In this document: positions 1 through 5,658 of the stretch, one piece after another
Position numbering within the stretch: position 1 is the first letter of the stretch
Layout: each line of letters opens with the position of its first letter
Source of the DNA: Alphaproteobacteria bacterium
GTDB taxonomy: Bacteria > Pseudomonadota > Alphaproteobacteria > JAJFFI01
NCBI GenBank assembly: GCA_021776755.1
Contig: JAJFFI010000284.1
Coordinates: forward strand, 1 to 7,192
Reading direction: 5' to 3'
DNA length: 7,192 nt
Notes under the pieces: generated by a model
What the model was told of the DNA's origin: nothing
Seen by the model: the letters and a program-made list of their open reading frames with translations, nothing else
Database searches by the model: none
Translations under genes and position numbers: made by a program

Positions 1-103
1 CATCGCCGACCGCATCGTGCCCGGGCATTTTCCCGAACTGGTGAAAACCGAAACCGGCTTTACCTGGGAGGACGCGGCGGAACTGGACCTGCGGATCCGC
101 TGA
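1..103 (+). CDS. C-terminal end of a probable MBL-fold metallo-hydrolase (partial)
   Basis: Only the last 33 codons are in the window, read from base 2 and ending at TGA 101-103; the start lies to the left. The visible peptide contains I-V-P-G-H-F-P, which resembles the late His-containing strand-turn of metallo-beta-lactamase-fold hydrolases, including the lactonase-like branch, where this His is a metal ligand. The tail ends W-E-D-A-A-E-L-D-L-R-I-R. Codons are strongly GC-biased, like the other host genes and unlike the AT-richer genes that follow. The gene converges on the methyltransferase gene, with 22 bp between the two stop codons and no obvious terminator hairpin. The family call rests on one short motif, so it is tentative. 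Confidence 0.5.
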   Translation, partial: IADRIVPGHFPELVKTETGFTWEDAAELDLRIR

Positions 104-112
104 GTCAGATCT
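93..112. other. Two adjacent RGATCY sites (GGATCC and AGATCT)
   Basis: GGATCC lies at 93-98 and AGATCT at 107-112, straddling the stop codon of the left gene and ending 14 bp before the methylase stop. They match the recognition sequence of BstYI (RGATCY), and the second also matches BglII (AGATCT). These are the specificities best known for the family of the neighbouring nuclease. By hand scan they are the only two RGATCY sites in the window. That this system recognises them is inference only. Confidence 0.6.
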
Positions 113-125
113 CGGACATTGTCAG

Positions 126-770
126 CTAAATCGCAGCCTGAATTGCTTGGGCAATAGATTTTTCTTGTACGCTTGGAACTGGCTTCGGCGCCTCATTCCC
201 CCACTGCACCCAACCGTCTTGATCATGTCTCGCAAACATTTCGAGAAAAGGGCCCCAACTGCACGACTCAATGATCGGGTACAGTTCATCCGGCTTTCGA
301 GAATGCTCGCGCTTTCGCGTGGCAATTAGATTTACTTGGGTTCTCCCGGGATCAAGTGTTCGAGCCCCTGTTCCTTTTGTGCCAAAAAGCACTAGCTCGG
401 TAACGTTCCGGAAATAGAAGCCGACGCCTCGGCCATCGGAGCCCCCGTCCTTACGAATTTTGTGCCAAACGATATTGGTTTTGTATGTGAAACCCCAGCG
501 CTTCATGGTTTCTAGGCCTTCGGCCAACAGGGCATTGGGAACCCAAAGGTAGAGGTGAGAAATATCTTCGGTGATTTCATTCACCGGCAAACCGTAAATG
601 TCGTCGAAACTCATGGTTTCGTACCGCGACAATCTGCGATGTTCCGGCGCCATTTTTCCGGTCCGGTTTGCGAATCGCCACGGAGGGTCGGCAAGCACTG
701 TTGCGAATTTTCGGCCATCGGCGAATTTGACTAGATCGTCGGAAGGATAGTCTTCAAGCGGTTTCGACAT
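126..770 (-). CDS. MT-A70 family DNA adenine-N6 methyltransferase of a type II R-M system
   Basis: This 214-residue protein probably transfers a methyl group from S-adenosylmethionine to adenine N6 and so protects the target of the neighbouring nuclease. The catalytic motif D-P-P-W is at residues 28-31. It is followed by the family's L-Y-L-W-V strand (73-77), N-I-V-W-H-K (99-104), the G-V-G-F-Y-F-R-N-V-T-E-L block (115-126), R-E-H-S-R-K-P-D-E-L-Y (154-164, cofactor side) and F-L-E-M-F-A-R (175-181). The motif order, with DPPW ahead of the cofactor motif, is typical of MT-A70/MunI-like enzymes. The length suits a stand-alone bacterial member and nothing is missing. The start is supported by GGGAG (bases 779-783) 8 nt upstream of ATG. 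It begins 17 nt inside the nuclease gene, so the two are probably co-transcribed and translationally coupled. The biochemical class is secure; the exact target site is not shown by the sequence. Confidence 0.93.
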   Translation of the reverse strand: MSKPLEDYPSDDLVKFADGRKFATVLADPPWRFANRTGKMAPEHRRLSRYETMSFDDIYGLPVNEITEDISHLYLWVPNALLAEGLETMKRWGFTYKTNIVWHKIRKDGGSDGRGVGFYFRNVTELVLFGTKGTGARTLDPGRTQVNLIATRKREHSRKPDELYPIIESCSWGPFLEMFARHDQDGWVQWGNEAPKPVPSVQEKSIAQAIQAAI

Positions 771-1359
771 ACGAGGAACTCCCTATCCCAAAAACAACGA
801 TCGGGCAGCCACCACCGCCACCGCCTTCAACTCTCGGTAACAATTTTGACATGTGCGTCGTGCTGTTACCGTAGCTAGAACCTTTGCCAAGTTTGTTGAA
901 AATCGCCTGAAGGTCGTCTGAACGTGTGATGATGACGCCAACAGATATTGCTCGAAGATCAAAAAGAAGACGGAAGTTATTCAAATCGCGATCAAAGAAA
1001 GGGTCTTTGTTATTCCATTCCACTTCGATTGCTACACCATTCTTGAAACAATCGACGCTATGAGTGGGAGATTCAAAGGTATTCTCATCAACGACAATTT
1101 TTGTATCAAAGGACTTAGCCGTCCATTCCCGATCGTAGAAGCCCTGATCCAGTCGACCGGCAATAGAGGACTTGTTCTTTCCCGGCTCCAAAATGCTCGA
1201 CTTGTGGAGTCGAAACTCCGTTAGCACAGTCGAAATATCACTCCACTCCTGAGGGAACGTAGTTACCAAAACTGGCAACGCATTGCGCCACTCATGGATT
1301 TCGTACAAATCCCGCAAGTGACGGGGAATAAGAGCTTCAATATTTCGATTGGTCGCCAT
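754..1359 (-). CDS. BglII/BstYI-family type II restriction endonuclease
   Basis: This 201-residue protein is a probable site-specific DNA endonuclease. In the central block, D103 is followed by E112 and E114 (H-S-V-D-C-F...I-E-V-E-W-N-N-K-D). BglII has Asp, then Glu at +9 and Gln at +11, in the same setting, as recalled from its structure (D84, E93, Q95). The spacing is identical and Gln is replaced by Glu. An early I-P-R-H-L (11-15) resembles the L-V-P-K-H-W segment of BglII, and L-N-N-F-R-L-L-F (126-133) follows the active site as in the family. The C-terminus carries S-T-T-H-M-S-K-L-L-P-R and a run of six glycines (179-184) before C-P-I-V-V-F-G. The length is close to BstYI and slightly shorter than BglII, and the frame is intact. 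AGGA (1364-1367) lies 4 nt before the ATG. It is the first gene of the module, with the methylase overlapping its 3' end. The nuclease fold is well supported; recognition of RGATCY or AGATCT is inference from family. Confidence 0.85.
   Translation of the reverse strand: MATNRNIEALIPRHLRDLYEIHEWRNALPVLVTTFPQEWSDISTVLTEFRLHKSSILEPGKNKSSIAGRLDQGFYDREWTAKSFDTKIVVDENTFESPTHSVDCFKNGVAIEVEWNNKDPFFDRDLNNFRLLFDLRAISVGVIITRSDDLQAIFNKLGKGSSYGNSTTHMSKLLPRVEGGGGGGCPIVVFGIGSSSYVETA
835..871. repeat. 8-bp perfect inverted repeat inside the nuclease gene, upstream of the methylase start
   Basis: CGGTAACA (835-842) and TGTTACCG (864-871) are perfect reverse complements separated by 21 bp. They lie about 65-100 bp upstream of the methylase ATG on the transcribed strand, within the codons for Y-G-N-S through L-L-P-R of the nuclease. 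They could form an mRNA hairpin or a two-half-site operator ahead of the methylase gene. The coding constraint makes chance a real alternative. Confidence 0.35.
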
Positions 1360-1390
1360 TTCATCCTAACCTAAAAGAACATTAACGGAA

Positions 1391-1418
1391 AATATAGGAA
1401 ACAGCAATCATTTAGCAA
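1391..1418 (-). promoter_or_regulatory. Candidate sigma-70-type promoter for the R-M operon
   Basis: Read on the minus strand, TTGCTA (1413-1418) and TATATT (1391-1396) are separated by 16 bp. They match the -35 consensus at 4 of 6 positions and the -10 consensus at 5 of 6. The -10 box ends 31 bp before the nuclease ATG, leaving room for a short leader with its AGGA. It is the best promoter-like pair in the AT-rich gap 1360-1467. AT-richness raises the chance of false matches. Confidence 0.45.
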
Positions 1419-1424
1419 TACAAC

Positions 1425-1457
1425 ATATTGATCCGCATTGTAAGTTACCATCAATAT
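1425..1457. repeat. 8-bp inverted repeat just upstream of the R-M promoter candidate
   Basis: ATATTGAT (1425-1432) and ATCAATAT (1450-1457) are exact reverse complements with a 17-bp spacer. The spacer contains GTAAGTTAC (1440-1448), itself a small odd palindrome. The position, directly upstream of the -35 candidate, would suit an activator or repressor site. The arms are AT-rich, so significance is modest. Confidence 0.3.
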
Positions 1458-1467
1458 ACAGTCTCCC

Positions 1468-2589
1468 TCACCCCTGCCCCGCCTCGATGTATTCCTCGCT
1501 CTGCATTTCCATCAGGCGCGAGGCGGTGCGCTGGAACTCGAAGGCGTGGGTGCCTTGCTTGTGGAGGTCCCGGGGGGCGGCTTCGGCCGAGCAGATCAGG
1601 TTGACGTGATTTTCATAGAGGGCGTCGATCAGGGTGTTGAAGCGTTTGGCCTCGTTGCGCTCGTCCTCGCCCATGCGCGGGATGTCTTTCAGGATAACCG
1701 TGTGGAAGCGCTCGGCGATGGCAAGATAGTCGGCCGCGCCCAGCGCCCGGCCGCAGAGTTCGTCGAAGGTGAAGCGTGCGACGCCGTGGGCGGCTTTTTG
1801 CGTCGTGACGTTGCGGCCCTGCACGGTGAGCGTGACGGGTTCGCCGCCGGCATCATCGGTCAGCCGGGCGAAGGCGGTATCGAGCGCCGTGTCGGCGGCG
1901 GGTCCGAGCGGCAGATGATAGACCTGCATCCCCATCAGGCGGGCAAGGCGATAATCCTTCGCCGCCTCGAGCTGCAGGATGTCGAGCTTCTCGCGGACAA
2001 GATCGATGAACGGCAGGAACAATTCCCGCTGCAGCCCGTCCTTGTAGAGATCGACCGGCGCCCAGTTCGACGTCGTCACCACCACGACGCCGCGTTCGAA
2101 CAGGGCCTGGAAGAGCCGGCCGAGGATCATCGCGTCAGCGATGTTGGTGACGTGGAACTCGTCGAAACACAGCAGCCAGGTCTCCGACGCGATGGCCCGG
2201 CCGAGACCCGGCAGCAGGTCGTCGACGCGCTTTTTGGACGACTTCCCTTCCGACCGGTGCCTGTGCAGCCGGTCGTGCACCTCGAGCATGAAGGCGTGGA
2301 AATGGACCCGGCGCTTCTTCTCCACCGGGGCCGTGTCGAAGAAGAGGTCCATCACGAAGGACTTTCCCCGCCCCACATCGCCGTAGATGTAGAGCCCCTG
2401 CGGCGGTGTTTCGGTGCGCCGGCCGAGACCGAACCGCGCGGCCCACGAGCTGTCGCCACCGGGCTGATAGTTCCGCACCGCGTTGTGGAGACTCTGGAGC
2501 TTTTCGAGCGCAAGCTCCTGGGCCGGGTCGTGGTCGATTTCGCCCGCCCGGACCATTTCGCGCCAGGCCGTGAGCGGCCCCTCAGCCAT
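1468..2589 (-). CDS. zapE: ZapE / AFG1-like AAA+ ATPase
   Basis: This 373-residue cytoplasmic P-loop ATPase belongs to the AFG1/LACE1 family. The E. coli member, ZapE, associates with the division septum and affects Z-ring constriction under stress; mitochondrial relatives act in protein quality control. Walker A is G-D-V-G-R-G-K-S (70-77) and Walker B is L-L-C-F-D-E (139-144), followed by F-H-V-T-N-I-A-D-A-M. A sensor-1-like T-T-S-N is at 172-175. The C-terminus has the family signature E-F-Q-R-T-A-S-R-L-M-E-M-Q-S-E-E-Y (351-367), which includes candidate arginine-finger residues. The length is normal and all key residues are present. GAGGG lies just upstream of the ATG. The gene follows the exported-protein gene by 18 bp on the same strand, which suggests one transcript. 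Its 3' side abuts the AT-rich R-M insert. The identification is confident. Confidence 0.95.
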   Translation of the reverse strand: MAEGPLTAWREMVRAGEIDHDPAQELALEKLQSLHNAVRNYQPGGDSSWAARFGLGRRTETPPQGLYIYGDVGRGKSFVMDLFFDTAPVEKKRRVHFHAFMLEVHDRLHRHRSEGKSSKKRVDDLLPGLGRAIASETWLLCFDEFHVTNIADAMILGRLFQALFERGVVVVTTSNWAPVDLYKDGLQRELFLPFIDLVREKLDILQLEAAKDYRLARLMGMQVYHLPLGPAADTALDTAFARLTDDAGGEPVTLTVQGRNVTTQKAAHGVARFTFDELCGRALGAADYLAIAERFHTVILKDIPRMGEDERNEAKRFNTLIDALYENHVNLICSAEAAPRDLHKQGTHAFEFQRTASRLMEMQSEEYIEAGQG

Positions 2590-2607
2590 GCCGCGCCCTC
2601 AGCTTTT

Positions 2608-3351
2608 TTATTTCGGTTCGTAATCGACCAGAACGGTCTCGGTGCGGGCGCGGACCTTGGGCTTATCGGTCGCCTGTTCCTCGACGCGCTTGACGACGAG
2701 GCCCGGCTTCGGTGCGTACCAGAGCGTCACCTGACGCGTATTGTTTCGCCCGGGTTCGCCGCGGAGCCGCATCGCCTCGAACTGGCCGGCCGGGGTCGTG
2801 ACCTTCTCCCAGGCCTCGACGGACCAGTTCATGCCGATCGGGCCGACCTTCATGCCGCTCGTGGTTTCGGAATAGTTGAACTCGGCAGTCCAGGTCTTGC
2901 CCACCTTGAGCGGCCACTGCCAGGTGCCCCGGTGCGGCGTTGCCGAAGCGAGTTCCTTGCCGTCGCGCAGGATCGCCATCCAGTTGCGCGTCTGGCGGTC
3001 GATGATCTGGGTGTCCTTGCCGTTGGTGACCCGAGCCACCGGCCGGCCCTTGTAGGTGCCGTCATCGATCACGGTCAGTGTCACCTTCGACGTGCCGCCA
3101 TCCGGGCCGGTAGTTTGATAGACCATCCGCGTGCCCTTCTTGAGCGGCGTCAGGTTGACTTCGGGGGGCGTGCCGCCGATTGCATTCGGCAGGGCGCCGG
3201 GATTCTTCTCGAGACCCGGCGGCGGCAGCGCCGTCTGCGCCGCGACATGCGTGGAACCAGCGGCCAGAACGCCGGACACCAGGATCGCACCGGATACCGC
3301 CCAGAAGCGCGTGGCCCGCGTTCGGGTCATCGGGCAGGTCGGCAGGGACAT
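2608..3351 (-). CDS. Exported beta-rich protein of unknown function
   Basis: This 247-residue protein has an N-terminal export signal: Arg residues at 10, 12 and 15, a hydrophobic stretch at about 17-31 and a likely signal peptidase site after V-A-A (36-38). There is no lipobox Cys. A Pro-rich linker (43-63) follows. The rest is rich in alternating strands with a G-T-W-Q-W-P-L-K-V-G-K-T-W block (142-154), then T-T-P-A-G-Q-F-E-A-M-R-L (185-196) and L-W-Y-A-P-K-P-G-L-V-V-K-R (210-222). These repeat-like blocks recall periplasmic DUF3108/TapB-like beta proteins, but this is pattern resemblance only. The reading frame stays open upstream to 3582. The ATG at 3351 is chosen because AGGAG sits 6 nt before it and because the signal peptide then begins normally; the Met at residue 8 is an alternative. 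zapE follows by 18 bp. The substrate or partner is unknown. Confidence 0.78.
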   Translation of the reverse strand: MSLPTCPMTRTRATRFWAVSGAILVSGVLAAGSTHVAAQTALPPPGLEKNPGALPNAIGGTPPEVNLTPLKKGTRMVYQTTGPDGGTSKVTLTVIDDGTYKGRPVARVTNGKDTQIIDRQTRNWMAILRDGKELASATPHRGTWQWPLKVGKTWTAEFNYSETTSGMKVGPIGMNWSVEAWEKVTTPAGQFEAMRLRGEPGRNNTRQVTLWYAPKPGLVVKRVEEQATDKPKVRARTETVLVDYEPK

Positions 3352-3541
3352 GAGACACTCCTGGTACGGATGGCGTCCGGTTCGATCCCCGGAATGGCCG
3401 CATTGTGCATGGCGAAAAATGGCGCAGCAAGGGCGCATCGAAAAAGCGCACCGATTGTCCGGAAATCCAGCCGCAACGGCAAGGGAAGCAGGGCAGCGCG
3501 TTCCGGCGGCAGGTCTTCCGGGGGCGAACGATTCGGGCGCG
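3352..3541. other. Intergenic gap between the SDR gene and the exported-protein gene
   Basis: These 190 bp separate two minus-strand genes and probably hold the promoter of the exported protein/zapE pair. The only promoter-like pair noticed is TTGCTG, 17 bp, CACAAT read on the minus strand, which matches the consensus poorly. No terminator hairpin with a T run follows the SDR stop, and no credible small gene was seen. Confidence 0.4.
3358..3362 (-). promoter_or_regulatory. Shine-Dalgarno site fixing the start of the exported protein
   Basis: AGGAG on the minus strand lies 6 nt upstream of the ATG at 3351-3349. It decides between this start and the much longer open frame beginning at 3582, whose extra 77 residues show no signal sequence and would overlap the end of the SDR gene. 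Confidence 0.75.
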
Positions 3542-4312
3542 TCACCGGCCTCCGGCAACCCGCAGGATGGCGCCCGCGACATAAGACGCGTCTTCCTCCG
3601 ACAGCAGGTACATCACCGCGCGCGCAATCTCGTCAGCTTGCGCACCGCGCCCGATCGGGATCGACGGCACGATCTCGGCCATGCGGTCCGGCATTCCGGC
3701 GGCGGCATGGATACCGGTCTCGACCATCCCGGGGGCCACCGCATTGACCCGGATGCCCTCGCCTGCAACCTCCTTGCCGAGCCCGATGGTGAAACTGTCC
3801 ACGGCGCCCTTGGAGGCCGCATACCAGACATACTGACCCGGACTGCCGAGGGTGGCCGCCCCGGAGGAAATATTCACGATCGCGCCGCCCTGCCCACCCT
3901 GCTTCGTGGACATCCGGGGCACTGCTTCCCGGGCGCACAACATCAGCCCTGTGACGTTCAGATCGACGATGTCGCGGATGGTCTGCCGGTCCGCCTCGGC
4001 AAGCGACGAAATCTTGCCGGTAAAGCCTGCGTTGTTGACGAGACCCCGCAACGGTTCGCGGCGCGCATCGACCGCGGCAAACATGCTGGCGATCCCGCTG
4101 TCGGTGGCGACATCTCCCTGGGCCAGAAATGCGTCGCCGCCGGCCTCCTCGATGGCAGCCGCGACCGCTTGGGCGCCGTCTTCATCCGCCCGGTAGTTGA
4201 CGCAGACCGTGTATCCCGCAGCCGCTCCCTGGCGCGCAATGGCGGCGCCGATGCCCCGGCTCGCGCCGGTGACCAGAAGCAGTCCCTTCCCGCCGTCTCC
4301 GGATGTCGTCAT
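3542..4312 (-). CDS. Classical SDR-family NAD(P)-dependent oxidoreductase (YgfF-like)
   Basis: This 256-residue short-chain dehydrogenase has a complete classical motif set: T-G-A-S-R-G-I-G (15-22) for the dinucleotide, D67 near the adenine side, N-N-A-G (93-96), N119, the catalytic Ser at 149/150, and Y164 and K168 in Y-A-A-S-K. The text from S-S-G-A-A-T-L-G-S-P-G-Q-Y-V through I-R-V-N closely follows E. coli YgfF as recalled, including the G-G-A-I-V-N strand before it. R41 after the second strand (V-N-Y-R) hints at NADP preference, which is inference. The ATG overlaps the TGA of the upstream oxidoreductase gene as ATGA (4312-4309), and GGAGG lies 7 nt upstream, so the pair is translationally coupled and probably works on successive intermediates. 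The actual substrate, a sugar, polyol or oxo-acid, cannot be read from the sequence. Confidence 0.92.
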   Translation of the reverse strand: MTTSGDGGKGLLLVTGASRGIGAAIARQGAAAGYTVCVNYRADEDGAQAVAAAIEEAGGDAFLAQGDVATDSGIASMFAAVDARREPLRGLVNNAGFTGKISSLAEADRQTIRDIVDLNVTGLMLCAREAVPRMSTKQGGQGGAIVNISSGAATLGSPGQYVWYAASKGAVDSFTIGLGKEVAGEGIRVNAVAPGMVETGIHAAAGMPDRMAEIVPSIPIGRGAQADEIARAVMYLLSEEDASYVAGAILRVAGGR

Positions 4313-5625
4313 TGGGCGGCCTCCGCGGACCGTGTCCCGAAGGCGGCTTCCATTTCGGCCCGGATGCGCACCGCCTGGTCGTGCGCGTCAAGCGCCACGT
4401 CCGCCTTGGTCAGCACCGCGCCCTTCGCAACCGGGCGCGTGACCTTGACGTCGCCCGCCAGCCCGATCGGCAGCGCGCCTTCCACCAGCGAGCGGGCCGC
4501 GGGGATCAACTTGCCCCAGACCGTGTAGCCGCCTTCGCCGTCCAGTGTTTCGCCGGCGGTCAGGTCGCGCTTGGCGACCGCCACCGCATCGCCTCGGAAT
4601 TCAGCGGGTGCCGCGGTGGGCTCACCGCGCAGCGCGGCCGAGGCGACGCTGATGCCAAGTTCGAGCCCGATCAGGTGGTAAGGCTTGTACATGGCGGCAT
4701 AGCGCCCGGTGCTGTCGGTGGCGAGGCCGTACTCGTGAAAGCACCGCCGGGCGTACTCGCTTTCGCCTTCGAACGTGACATACACACCCCAGCGAAGATC
4801 GTGGTCGATTGGGCTTCCGTCGCGCTGCAGGCTCGAGACCACCTCCACCATCCCCGGCCCCGCGAGCGCGCCGCCGTCGGCAGCCGGCCGGCACACTTCG
4901 GCGAGATCGTCCCTCGACGCCGGCGGGAACCCGAGCCCGTCCGCGGGCGGTGTGAGCCCGGTCGCGTTGGCAACCGCCGCCATCTCGATCGCCGATTTGG
5001 TGCCGTCGAGAAACGAGTTGAACATCTGCGGGTTCATGCCGCCCGCCGCCGCGTCTTCAGGGCTGAGGCCGTAGTGACCCCAGACCGTATCCGGCGTCGA
5101 GTCGTGATAGGCGGAGAGATACTTGGTACCCTTGCCGGCCGCCATCACCCGGAAACCCGCAGCGCGCGCCCAGTCGACCATTTCGGCGATTAGTGCCGGC
5201 TGGTCGCCATAGGCCAGCGAGTAGACGACACCGGCCTCGGCGGCGCGGCGCGCCAGCAGCGGCCCGGCCAGTGCATCCGCCTCGACATTCACCATCACGA
5301 CGTGTTTGCCCGCCTTGAGGGCGGCGAGCGCATGGCGGATGCCCGCGGCCGGATTGCCGGTCGCCTCGATGATGACGTCCGCCTCCCCGCCGATGACCGC
5401 GTCGGCGTCATCGGTGATGTGAATTCGGCCGGCATCGCACTCCACGCGCTCCAGGTTCGCCCGGGCACGGTCCGGCGCGAGATCGGCAACCGCCACCAGT
5501 TCGAGCCCCGGCGTGTGCGGCACCCGCGAGAAGAACATGGTCGCGAACTTGCCGGCGCCGATGCAGGCAACCTTGACGGGATTGCCGGCGGTTGCGCGGG
5601 CCTGCAGCATTTTATGGAGATTCAT
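4309..5625 (-). CDS. NAD(P)-dependent oxidoreductase with C-terminal SAF domain (homoserine-dehydrogenase-like)
   Basis: This 438-residue two-domain protein has a Rossmann start at K-V-A-C-I-G-A-G-K-F-A (18-28), with D48 ending the second strand and suiting NAD binding. E-A-T-G-N-P (87-92) and the K-H-V-V-M-V-N-V-E-A-D segment (107-117) follow as in homoserine-dehydrogenase/Gfo-Idh-type folds. The middle part includes G-K-G-T-K-Y (164-169) and F-L-D-G-T-K-S-A-I-E-M (205-215), a probable catalytic region. From about 347 to 412 comes a SAF-type domain (A-V-A-K-R-D-L-T-A-G-E-T-L and V-A-K-G-A-V-L-T-K-A-D-V), a fold also found in FlgA and antifreeze-like proteins, which explains why such genes are sometimes labelled FlgA. 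The length is usual for this architecture. GAGAGG lies 5 nt before ATG. The SDR gene overlaps its stop by 4 nt. Members of this family occur in sugar-acid and polyol catabolic clusters; the substrate here is unknown. Confidence 0.85.
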   Translation of the reverse strand: MNLHKMLQARATAGNPVKVACIGAGKFATMFFSRVPHTPGLELVAVADLAPDRARANLERVECDAGRIHITDDADAVIGGEADVIIEATGNPAAGIRHALAALKAGKHVVMVNVEADALAGPLLARRAAEAGVVYSLAYGDQPALIAEMVDWARAAGFRVMAAGKGTKYLSAYHDSTPDTVWGHYGLSPEDAAAGGMNPQMFNSFLDGTKSAIEMAAVANATGLTPPADGLGFPPASRDDLAEVCRPAADGGALAGPGMVEVVSSLQRDGSPIDHDLRWGVYVTFEGESEYARRCFHEYGLATDSTGRYAAMYKPYHLIGLELGISVASAALRGEPTAAPAEFRGDAVAVAKRDLTAGETLDGEGGYTVWGKLIPAARSLVEGALPIGLAGDVKVTRPVAKGAVLTKADVALDAHDQAVRIRAEMEAAFGTRSAEAAQ

Positions 5626-5658
5626 ACGGGCCTCTCGACGTTCGTTCCCAGAGGCAAT

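Larger units (their letters stand above)
104..1467. other. AT-richer restriction-modification insert between two convergent host genes
   Basis: The stretch between the stop of the left partial gene and the stop of zapE is clearly poorer in G+C than its surroundings. By hand count, 961-1020 has 21 G/C of 60, while 4141-4200 in the host-like part has 42 of 60. The methylase part is intermediate: 481-540 has 32 of 60. The insert holds exactly two genes, a nuclease and a methylase, and no mobility gene. The base-composition step plus the restriction-modification content suggests horizontal acquisition into a gap between convergent genes. No clear flanking direct repeats or attachment site were found; the only repeat at the left edge is a trivial GTCAG at 104-108 and 121-125. 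Confidence 0.75.

Noticed and set aside
104..125. Possible attachment or duplication site at the left edge of the insert
   Set aside because: The only repeat is a 5-bp GTCAG, both copies on the same side. No matching sequence was found at the right boundary near 1467.
569..586. 6-bp hairpin CGGTGA/TCACCG inside the methylase gene
   Set aside because: It is fully within well-conserved coding sequence and short enough to arise by chance, with no T run or regulatory position.
3352..3582. N-terminal extension of the exported protein to 324 residues
   Set aside because: The ATG at 3351 has a good AGGAG and starts a normal signal peptide. The extension would bury that signal and overlap the SDR gene end.
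1546..3747. 733-codon open frame on the plus strand
   Set aside because: It is antisense to zapE and the exported-protein gene, both of which have clear motifs. Long antisense frames are expected in GC-rich DNA, and its product is Arg/Gly/Val-rich with no recognisable domain.
3131..4528. 465-codon open frame on the plus strand across the SDR gene
   Set aside because: It is antisense to a complete SDR with all its motifs, and the translated product has shadow-type composition.
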